Assembly: GCA_026874595.1 (NCBI GenBank)
Contig: CM049307.1
Location: forward strand, 7,399,579-7,463,578
Reading direction: 5' to 3'
Origin: Sipunculus nudus
Lineage: Eukaryota; Annelida; Sipuncula; Golfingiida; Sipunculidae
DNA length: 64,000 nt
The position numbers and the translations under genes are program-made. The notes beneath the pieces are model-generated. The model was not told the DNA's origin and ran no database searches. It saw nothing but the letters and a program-made list of their open reading frames with translations. Each line of letters opens with the position of its first letter. Position 1 is the stretch's first letter. Positions 27,248-38,000 of the stretch are shown here, in pieces.

Positions 27248-27371
27248 CTTGATGCAAGGGATGGCAATGTTGTGAGGTTGTGCAACCTTAGTGAAACCAC
27301 ATAGGTTTGTTTGCATTCTTGCACCACCGTGGCATCAGTCGGGTTAGTACAGCTGTACCGGAAGCGGAAGT
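27248..27371 (-). promoter_or_regulatory. Possible GTPBP1 promoter and non-coding first exon
   Basis: Upstream of the coding start lies a paired ETS-type motif CCGGAAGCGGAAGT (27358-27371). About 110 bases further downstream on the minus strand is a plausible donor ATCAAG|GTACTT (exon end 27248). I infer a spliced 5' UTR exon here. The start site is not visible from sequence alone. Confidence 0.3.
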
Positions 27372-29181
27372 TTCTTTATATGCACTCTCCCCACAGTGGA
27401 TTTATTGTGCCTCCACCTAACCATAATTCAATGTAATGTGTAGTCGTCTAGTTGATTATTATAGCAGTACTTTTTCCAGGGAAAGTATTTAATCAAGAGC
27501 AATATAATTTTTTTTTGCAAAAGTAATTTGTAGGACAAAAATTAACAAGTTCAAAGTTGCTGCAAACTCCGTACAAGGGCGCCATCTGTGTATGGCTTTC
27601 CGGATAGATAACGGCACTGTACGGTAATTTTTTTCTGACTCAGAGAGGAGAGGTTCGGTAAGATACTGGCAGATGGCGCATTGGGTGTTTAACAGACATT
27701 TACATGATGTGTTAGCATGTTCTACATTTTGGGTAGTGATTTCACAATCTACGGTAAATGTTTATTTTGGAGAGTTTTTAAAGGCGTAATTTACATTCTT
27801 TAAAGTTTTATGCAAATTATAGTAAAAGGGAATATTCTTTAACATATAGCAGAAAAGAGGTGAAGTTAAGGGAAATATAATGAAAAGTCAGTGGTGTTGT
27901 TTTACTAGGCACAAAAGTAACGCTTATGTTTTGACACGCGGTACTTTTGTGCCTATAGTGCTGTTTGAGAGTCATTGGCTTAAAAGTTGAATTTATCGGC
28001 TCCAACTTTGATCTTCCGCCATTACGTTATTCATGACGTTGGTGACGTAGCCAAGAAAAATTTGTATTGTACAAACTATATATGAGATTTTTTTGTCATT
28101 ATATAACATACATATCAAATTATTGGTTATCAAACTCTAAAGTAAAGCCTTATTTTTATATACTTCTCTCTATATTATAGGCTAATAAATATGCGGAAAT
28201 CATGTGTTAAAGATTGCGAAATTATCCTTTGGAAAAAACACCTCTAAAATGCATAATAACCCCAGTCAACATGCTAAATATTATAAAATTAAGAAGAGAA
28301 GTCTGGGTTCTCGGGTCACGCACCGTGCTCATCCATTTTGATCCTATTAAAATGATTTTCAGTAGAGATTTATTGATTTTGAGCCCTATAGCCACTCTTT
28401 TTAAAATAATAATATTTCGTTATGTTATGCTTTGCCCAAACAATAATTAATATATCATCTAAAAAGTGTGTAAGAAACGAATCTTCCTTTTTTTGGCCAT
28501 ATTTGCCGAAACTCAAATGCTACTCCTCCATATTACTTGTATTTGATTGTAATTAATTTCACATTGATTAACATGTTGTCATATTGTTGATTGTTCACAT
28601 TTTTGACTGTACACAAAGTGTTACATAAAACGAACATTTGTATAAAAATACAAACAATTATATTAAAACTCTGCCCTATTAATTGGTCCCGAATCCCGCT
28701 AGAATATTTAGATAGAAATATTTATCATATATAATGGGCATGTTTGGCTGTTCTGAATTAAGTAACGGATAGGGGGTTAGTTTTCATGGGGTGGATTATT
28801 TATGAGAATCAGACCTGGGCCTTCATTAAAATCCACAATATGCATCATACTTTGACATTGGTTTAACCTGGCCGTCCCCGGTAGATGGAGCCCTGCGAGC
28901 TTTCTTTTCTGTGAGACACCCCGTCTCTGACCACGGTAAATGACCTGGAGTCAACAGCAGCGGTGTTAAAGTAGATCAGTGAACTCTCGAAATTTGTCAG
29001 ATGTAACTCCGAAAATGTGTAGACTTAGTAGTTTGTTTATACGATTACGTACTTGATATTGATTCCGGCTAACATTGTATATAGCTGCACAGCTTTTACC
29101 TTGTGTTAAAGACTGGCGGGACTCGATACTACGCAATATAGGATATCACTATAAAATAGAGTTATCATTCTTGATCTTTAT
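27372..29181. other. Intergenic stretch upstream of GTPBP1
   Basis: No credible exons. An inverted pair GGCGCCATCTG (about 27578) and CAGATGGCGC (about 27671) flanks a short spacer. Near 28015-28060 are CCGCCATTACG and two TGACGT cores (ATGACGTTGGTGACGTAG) that could be regulatory. The rest is AT-rich. Confidence 0.35.
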
Positions 29182-30240
29182 TAGCGAACCTGTGAGTATA
29201 TGTGATGGTGCAGCGTCGTCTGTCCGCCGTCCTCCGTATACGTTAACCCATACTATCTAAAAAAAGCCAGGAACTAGCGTAACCAAATTTTATGCCAAAA
29301 AAAAAAAAATCAGTCATCTAAAAAAAACTCTTTCGGGTTTTTCTTATTTTTTTTTTTGCTATCTGCATTTACTTATAAGGAAAAAGCAAAAAAAAAAAAA
29401 ACTTAAAAAATCTTCTCCACCCAAATTGTCCAGCCTAATTGTTCAATATTTCACAGAAATAGGCTAATCTCTGAAACCATCTGTCTCAAGTTTGATCGAA
29501 TGGTTGCAGTTTGGTAAATTTTGGCCGAGTTAGAGGAAGCTGAACTTAGTCATTTGGTCAAAAATACTAAAATTACAATATCAAAAACGGCTGGAGCTAT
29601 CTTCCCCAAATTTTATGCGAGCTAGCTATTCGTTTCGGTCCACTCGGGGCAAGTGCCTCTCTCCTCTAAACCTGGTCAGCCAAGTGCACCTAACTCAAGA
29701 GAAGTTAGATGTATTGGTCTTATATTTTGACCTGCCCATGGATCTTTGATGACTCTCTCCTTCACAAGAATGGTGTCGCCAGTTACAATGACTTTTGCAC
29801 AGTGTATGTGCCTGCTTATTTCTCAGGAGGGATTTTATATATCAGCCTAAATTTGTGCATATGTATACATATCGGATAGCTTTGTCGTAAACAAGACTGA
29901 TGGCGCCATCTACAATAATTTTTGCAAAGTGTATGTCCCTGCTTATTTCTTAGGAAGGGTTTGATATATCAGCCTGAAATTGGGCATATGTATACATCTC
30001 GGATAGTTTTGTTGTAAACAGACTTGGTGGCGCCACCTAAATTCATTTTTTTGTGTTGTATACACCCATGCCAGTATTTCAACAGTGATGTTTGTGTTAT
30101 TGGTTCTTGTTCAAAATGTTTAGTATTTGCACTGTTCATGTACATATTACACATGTACTTGAAAAGTAATGGTCCAGCATTGAAGCATTATACCTGGTGT
30201 ATATGCCATTGCACAGGTTCGCATTAGGCCTGTGGGCCTT
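29182..30240 (+). mobile_element. GCGAACCTGTG-ended element, short copy
   Basis: Starts TTAGCGAACCTGTGAG at 29181 and ends GCACAGGTTCGCATTAGGCC at 30211-30230. The ends form an 11-bp perfect inverted repeat, GCGAACCTGTG/CACAGGTTCGC. It contains GTTAACCCATACTATCT near the head and GGTGGCGCCACC at about 30026, as in other copies. No coding capacity. Confidence 0.75.
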
Positions 30241-30649
30241 GTGCTTTTTTTAATCAATTGTCTTGTTAAGCTTGTACTATTTTGTGTTCTGTGTATGATG
30301 TTTGAGGTTGTATGTATGTGTTTCCTCGCTTCAGGACCATTCATTTCCATATCGCAGCTCAGATGCTGCAAGGCTATAAACCAGTGTGATATGAATTCAT
30401 AAAAACATTGTACCATAAGTTTAGCAGAAAATTAGATATGCGGCATACCTTATATTTGAACATTTATTTTTCAAGCTTTGTCCTAATGAAATAGAAAAAA
30501 ATACTTTTTAATAATAATACCGGTACTAGTACTAATACTGTATAAAACCAACTGTATTATGTAAAAAAGTGATCAAATTGTTTGAAAAATATGGCGCTGA
30601 TGTACCTATTTAAAGTTGAAATACTTTTGTTTCATGAGAAAATATATCA

Positions 30650-30889
30650 GAAAAATGTTTCATTTTGCTGATGATGAAAACTTAGATCAATCGTTTTAAA
30701 GTTCGCATTAGTTCTACTCTCTGGATTGTCTGGGTACTTGTCACTGAGATCGGTGCCGGTCTTGTGTCCTGCCTTTGGCTTTGGGGCTGTGGATGTGGTA
30801 GCTTTCTCCAGTCTCCGGTACGAAAAAACGGTGGCGGCCTCTAGCGGTGTCCTGCTTGGTTTGTGTGGCATCTCATCTATCGGCTCCAT
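30650..30889 (-). CDS. Hypothetical 80-residue ORF
   Basis: The ATG at 30887-30889 opens MEPIDEMPHKPSRTPLEAAT, followed by a Lys/Pro/Thr-rich stretch and a TGA at about 30650. Local GC and CpG content over 30700-30960 is clearly above the surroundings, which suggests a first exon or a recent insertion. No family was recognised and no signal peptide or membrane segment is visible. The antisense strand is also open, so either strand, or neither, may be coding. Confidence 0.3.
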
Positions 30890-31905
30890 CAATATTACGC
30901 TTAAGGAGCGCGCAGGGCTGCAATCCCAGTTTACAGCAACCTGCAGCTGCTCGATAAAGCTAATACATCTTCAGTCAGTCAGTCAATGTATCATTACTGA
31001 CTTAGTCATTCTGGTCATATAGTCATTGCATAAATATGGTCAAAGATGGGTGGCACTAATGTAATCTTTTCTTTTGAGGCACACACACACACACACATAT
31101 ATATACACGATTATAATTCATGAGATGTTCTGAGTATTATTGCACACTTAATATATATGATACACATATGATACACAAGTAGGTAACAACCGGTAAAATA
31201 TCAGTGAATGAAAAAAATCAGTCAAACTTGTCATTTTTGTTTGGTGTAAATTTTATTGTACCATGCAAACAACAGTAAAAAACGATATGTTTATTAAAAC
31301 GAACGTATCGTATACCAGTATTTCTGATGATGAAACCATGCAAACCCAAAATAAGTTCACAATGACCATGTATGCATACAACATAAATTATACACTCGAA
31401 CAAGTGACTTCACGTTAACTCCCCCCTAAAGAGTTCATGTAATATGCTATAATTCAGAATAGACAGAAATGAAACTTACAATAAATAGAAAACATTGATA
31501 GAAAGGTGCTTGCAAACCTGTAATACAAATCAATACAATAATTTTAAATTTGATAAAGTCACAAATATACTCTTTGACCATGTATCTAGTTAATAAAAAA
31601 TAATGCCGTTCTGCAAAGTGGTTAGTATTTAGGATAATTTAAAATGGAAGGTTATATAAAAACAAGCCTCCAATCACAGCTGTTTTCATGTCTTGTTCTC
31701 GTTTAAATTGGCCTTGAAACTCCCAAACGACTGGGATGCATTTTCAAAGAATAAAATTGAATCAAAACATCAGAGGACTAATTATGTTTAATTTCTGATG
31801 TATATTGACAACACTTTGTTAACTTATCCTAGCACGTGACGTAATACTGCACGAGAGAGTTTCTTAGACACTCCCATCATCCTTCACGCGGCCCAGCATC
31901 AAGTC

Positions 31906-32013
31906 CTACGGTTTATTCAGGCAGTCCGGATGGTAGATCCATATGTTACCATTGATTTCACAGTATGGCGTACCTCCAAGAAGCTTCTTACACCGACCAC
32001 CGACTTTCACTGG
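31906..32013 (-). CDS. Secreted protein, last coding exon
   Basis: Acceptor CTTCTTTTTGCAG|CCA. It has 35 codons starting PVKVGGRCKKLLGG, with Cys in GGRCKK, TPYCEI and HPDCLNKP, then TAG at 31906-31908. Three cysteines in 35 residues and a strong acceptor in phase with the previous exon support it. Confidence 0.62.
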   Translation of the reverse strand, partial: PVKVGGRCKKLLGGTPYCEINGNIWIYHPDCLNKP

Positions 32014-35000
32014 CTGCAAAAAGAAGGCACAAATATAGGACCAGACTGCCTGAAATTATTTTTTATTTTTTGTTTGTGTATTTGGCACTGGTGAGAGTAA
32101 GGACCAGAATATTGTATTTAATGTGTGTGTTTGAGAGAGAGAGAGAGAGAGAGAGAGTTTGTGTGTGTGTTTATACGTATGTGTGTGAAATAAAGAAAGT
32201 AAACTGAAAACCAAAAGAGCCTGCATGTATGGAGAACAATAATGGTATATTATGCTATGTCAGATATTTTGATCCAGCTGGATTGTCGTGACAAAATGGA
32301 TTTTGTTGGCTAACTTTGTCAATTTTGGGGTGCTGATTCCAAAAATATGAGGTGCCCTTTTTTCAGCTGCGTCTTTAGCCGCCATTTTGAATTTCAAAAT
32401 TGTCACAATTTTTCTTATATTTTGCCTTTTATCTGGACTTCAGAGCACTGTAGAGTGATATAAATGGTAGCAACATCCTTGTTTACGATACAAGGGATTC
32501 CAGTAAGCCATTGCCTTACTTGCTACAAACTGGGATAGGCCGCCATATTGAATTTCAAAATGGCCGACATTTTTAACACACTTTTGCTTATATCTGTTCT
32601 TGTGAGCGCCGTAGAAGAATACAAATGGTAGCAACATCAATCTTTGTGATATCAAGGATTCAACTTAAGCCATTGCCATAATTGCTGCAAATTTGGTTAG
32701 GCGCCGCAATATTGTATTTCAAAATGGCCGCCATTTTAACATACTTTTGCTGGTATCGTATATGTGAGCACCGTAGAATAATACAAATGGTAGCAACATG
32801 AATGATTGTGATACCAAAATAAAAATCAAAGCAATTGCCATACTTGTTACAAGTATGGCTTGGTCGCCATACTGAATTTAAAAATGGCCTCCATTTTTAT
32901 CCGTATTATCTTATACTGGGACCTTTGAGCTTGGAATACGATTTTAAATTGGTAGCAACTTACTTGCTACAAATTGGGTTAGGCCGCAATACTGAATTTC
33001 AAAATAGCCGCCATTTATAAAACATTTTTGCTTATATCTATGAGCTATGTAGAAGATTAAATACATTAAGAATACTTATGATTGGTATACTATGTTTTGG
33101 ATTTCATTAAACCATATGGAGTGCTTGTTTTTTATTTTGGTCCAGCTTAAGAATGGCTGCCATATTTAATGTTCTTTGCTTGTATCTCTGCACTTCAGTC
33201 CCACAGAGGCGTTTCACGTGGTGGTATAGAATTCTGCGAATGATGCCATTTCATGATAAGGTTTAATATAATGTAAACATGCATTTCTTACCTGTTTTGT
33301 CACTTTAAAATATATTATGAAAATGAATTTTAATAATTTCATCAAAAGTGATTCACCGAAACGCGCTATGCATGGTAAATTATCCCTTTGAGAGGAACCA
33401 TGACTTTTACATTCACCAAGCATCCAAACTGAAACAGTTCAGCAACTGCCTGTGATGCAGGTAGTTAAAGACATTTCTGGGGAGAAATTGTTCCATCTTA
33501 TGTTTCCCCCCATCTCGTGTCAATAAGATGAGGAATTTTTAGTCCTGACCTCTTATACCATTTGCAAGTTAGCGATATGGTACATGTTCTCTGAATATGT
33601 GGATTTAATGCACCAAAGCTTCGTCTTCGCCCAATTTTCTTTTAAATATTAACTATGTGATTACTTGTTTTAAAGCTCATATAATGTTGTAATCACCTAC
33701 TTTTCGACATTCTAGCAAATTTGACACCCCTTTCAGTGCAACTTAAAGCATAGTAACCTAACAGAACTTAAGTTCTCCTACGTTTCATCGTTGCACATTT
33801 AATATGTATGTCAAAGGTGCACTTTGCTTATGATAAAATATAGGTTGCCTTCAATTTATTTTTTTTAAAACAAGTTTTAGATATAAATAAAGACATCTTT
33901 AGCTTGTAAATAAACATCTATATCTGTGTCTTCTCTGTTAGTTTGACGTTACGCGAGTCGTTAATGCCAAACTTAACTGGTCAAACTTCTACCAACAGTC
34001 CGTGAATACCATGTGTGTAAACGTTAAATATTCTCAGCATTTCTATCGAAGCTAACTCTTTCTCACAATACCCAGTTACAATATGTCCGGACAAAAGGTT
34101 GTCACGAACCAGGACAGAAGTCATTTATTATATGACCGTTCTTGATAGCTTGGACAACTGCTGTTGCTTTGGTAATACACATAGTTTATCGTTTGTCCTC
34201 TACGCGTGATGCAGTTGAATCTGATTTTACCTGAAGACTCAGTGCTGTACTCTTAAGTAACTTGGACAAAATTCATTCTTGTTACTTGGAATAAAAAGAG
34301 GTACCCGAAGGGATAACAGAGGGATAACAGGAAATCTGTTTCTACCTATTGTCTCACTCGGGGACTGCAACACACAAGGGCATGACTGCTGAGACTACAA
34401 GCAGTTTTGCCAATATTCTCAACCACTTTGCACATACTTAAGGTCCTTGGCTTAACTCTGTCCATTGGGTCCTTCATGGAATTCTATGATGTAGATACAA
34501 CTAATGTCTTCTCCCCTATCGCTGCCTGCATGCTCAAGTGAAGCAAATCAAGTGAATTCTCCTTTTGCTCCATAGAACTTACGCAACATCGTGCCGTCTG
34601 TCCAGGTCTTAGTAACTTATAACGTGGAACTCTCCTCCAAAGAATGTTTTTTTTTCAATAAATACACTTGTCACATTAGCTAGTCTAGTATGGGGACCTT
34701 TTTGCGGATGGCATAGCATTTTAGGAAAAATGTTTCCATGTTTTATTGCTTCAACGATGCATAAAGATGAGGTCATAAAAGGGCCATTATGTTGATCAAA
34801 TTGGTATCTATACCTTAATAATATCATTTCTAGTGCTGATTTGGCGAATTGTCGCTCGCTGGGAAATAATGACCAAATTCAGTGTTGTGGGATTCAAGAG
34901 AGCTGTATTCTTTATACTTTGTGACAGCATGAAAACAAGCAAAAAAAAAAAAAAAAAAAAAAAAAATGAGCCTAAAGCCCACCAACACTCAATAGATTGC

Positions 35001-38000
35001 CTTTCTCTGTCGAAGACTGCAGGTTCTAGCGATTAGTCAGTTTGTTTATGGTCTCCTTAATAATGTGGCAATAATAGCACTTTGAATATGTTGCTAATGT
35101 GACTTCATTATTAGGAAGTAGTAGTTGCCGTAGAGACAGTCCGCCAATAACTCAGTAATACATGACCAACAACGTGGCTTACTAAAACGTCTGTGAAGCA
35201 TTTTTGCAGTATGAAATCTCGAAAACAAATATCCTGCAATGTCATGCACACCGTAATAAACGAAATACGATGTAGGCTTGCGTGTCAGGAGTCTTTGAAC
35301 TAGTAACTGTCGAGGGCACAGTTCCATGTTACACGTAATCAAAGATTTACACAATATCTCTTACAGAAAATGTTTGGTTGAAATTATGGACAATCATTTT
35401 CATGCCAGTTTATTTTATTTGATGTAAGGTGAGGAAATCAGGGACAAAATGACTGTACATTACATTTAATTACACGTCTTAAAATGATTTTCCATTTATA
35501 AACTAAACACTGCAATTGAATTAACCTGGAAAATGTTAGACATGCAGTAAACTAGATCAAGTTCACCACAGATATGGATTTTGGCATCATTTATAGACTT
35601 GGATGCTTCTCTATTGGACTCCTAGGCAGAGATATCAGCAAAGTTTGTCATATATCTTAAATTCAACATGACTGCCGAACAAAATTTATGAAAGCGCTGA
35701 ATTTGGATCAATGGAATCTCGATGTCACAGGCATAGGTATTGCCACTATATTTATTGTTCTATGCTGTTCACAAGAGGCCATTTTGAAATCCAATATGGT
35801 GACAAAGAATAATTTGAAATAAGTATTGCCATGGCTTTGATGGATTCGCTGGTATCACAACATAGATGTTGCTTCCATTTTTAAATTTTATCCCATGCTA
35901 ACAAATCCCGATATAACCAAATGCGGATTAAAAATGGAGAACATTTTGATATTCAATATGGCGGCCAACCCATATACTTGTAACAAGTACGCCAATTTCT
36001 TTGGTATATATATTTTGGTTCACACACATGGATGCTGCTACCATTTATATTCTTCTACAGTGCTCACAAGAAAAGAAAAAAAAAAAAAAACGTGTTACAA
36101 ATGGCGGCCATTATGAAATTCAATGTGGCGGCCTAACATAATTTGTAGCAGTTATGGCAATGGCTTTAACTGAATTCCTGGTATAGCAAACGTGGCTCCT
36201 GCTACCATTTGTATTCTTCTACGGTGCTCAGAAGTTAAGATATAGGGCAAAGTATAAGGGGAATGGCAACATGGCGCCCTAATCCAATTTTTAGCAAGTA
36301 TGGCAATGACTTTATTGGAATCCCTGGTATCGCCATCATTGGTGTTGCTACCATTTATATTACTCTACAGTGCTCAGACATCCAGATAAAAGGCAAAATA
36401 TAAAAAAATGGCGGTTGAAGACGCAGCTGAAAAATATTGCCCCTGATATTTTTGGAATATGCACCCCAAAATTGACAAAGTTAGCCAATAACATCCATTT
36501 TGGCACGGCAATCCGGCTGGATTACATAACAGACTGCACTATATCTCTTTGTCACGAATTAAATCATGTCAGAGGGTACGTTTGCCCTATTTTGTTTAAT
36601 TATGGTAGCTAAATACAGTGAAACCTCGTTGTGTCGAAGTCGAAGGGACCCTCAGAAAACTTCGACACATCCGAGGTTCGACACAAGCGGGTTTTATTTG
36701 GTTATAATTTAACTAGAATTGTCCGGAATATCGATTCTGTAACTTCGACATAAGCGGGGTATTCGACTTAAGCGAGTTCGACACAACGAGACTTCACTGT
36801 AGCTGTATTTGCATTTGTGGTGAGGACAGTCGTTGCACCGGCCAGGGTAATAGTGTCATGAGACCATGATGGTATTCATAAGAGTTCACCCGGTGTTTTG
36901 TATTGTTCCCAGCCTATTTAATCTTCGGCGTACTCGTTAATATAGATGAGCCTGGGTCTCAGGCACTGTATTAGACTTATGAATATGGAGCACACTTCAG
37001 GGTAGAAGGACATTTAAAAGGGGTACATACACAGAGTGGTTCATTCAGAATTTATTTTTCGGTGTCCGAAAGCCAGGTAGCTGCCAGTTAGGGAAAAGTC
37101 GCACCAGTCGAAGTGCAGTGGCGCCACTTGGGGTGCAGTACGTGCCGCCAGTCTCGGTCCAGTGCCGCCAGTCGGAGTCTAGTGCCGCTAATTGAAGTCC
37201 AGTTGCGCCATTCGGGGTCCAGTTGCGCCAGTCGGGGTTCAGTTCCGCCATTCGGGGTCCAGTTGCGCCAGTCGGGGTCCAGTGGCGCCAGTCGGGGGTC
37301 AAGTGTCGCCAGTCGGGGTCCAGTATTGCCAGTTTAGCAGGCATATGGACTGTTTAACTGGACTCTGTATATACCTGAAGTTTTTTTTGCTGTCAGTGAA
37401 TTTAATGTATGCTTATTCTGCTCTTGTAAGGTGTAACAGGCTAGACACCCTATCTGGTAGGTGGTTTTGCATTCTGTAAGTTTTGTTAAAATATCTGTTG
37501 TAGCTTCGCCACTGCCTTGATTTGTTGTGTGCCAGAGTGCCAATCACAAACCACACCATCTCTACCTTACTTCGTTAAACCAAAGGCAACCCGGTCCGTC
37601 ACTTGGTAAGGGAAGCCTATTTCCTGGGGCAACGGTAAGGGGATACTTTTATCGGATGACACTCTAACACATAGCTTTGCATGTGTAACTAGCATCTCTG
37701 TAAGTAGTATCTCTCACAAATAGCGTTGTATGTGCTAATAATATCTCTATAACTAGTTTCTCTTACACATAGCGTTGGATGTGCAACTAGTATTTCTATA
37801 ACTAGTATCTCTTACACATAGCGTTGTATGTGCAACAAGTATTTTAATAACTAGTATCTCTTACACATAGCGTTGTATGTGCAACAAGTATTTCTATAAC
37901 TAGTATCTCTTACACATAGCGTTGTATGTGCAACAAGTATTTCTATAACTAGTATCTCTTACACATAGCGTTGTATGTGCAACTAGTATCTCCATAACAA

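Noticed and set aside
34309-34333. AGGGATAACAG repeats resembling a homing-endonuclease site
   Set aside because: Only a partial match in a simple local duplication; no endonuclease gene nearby.
34609-35354. Two minus-strand ORFs in the centre of the foldback element
   Set aside because: They lack transposase motifs and conserved catalytic spacing and are of a length expected by chance.
37334-37543. Minus-strand ORF with several cysteines
   Set aside because: No ATG start, no clear splice sites, and it runs into the minisatellite.
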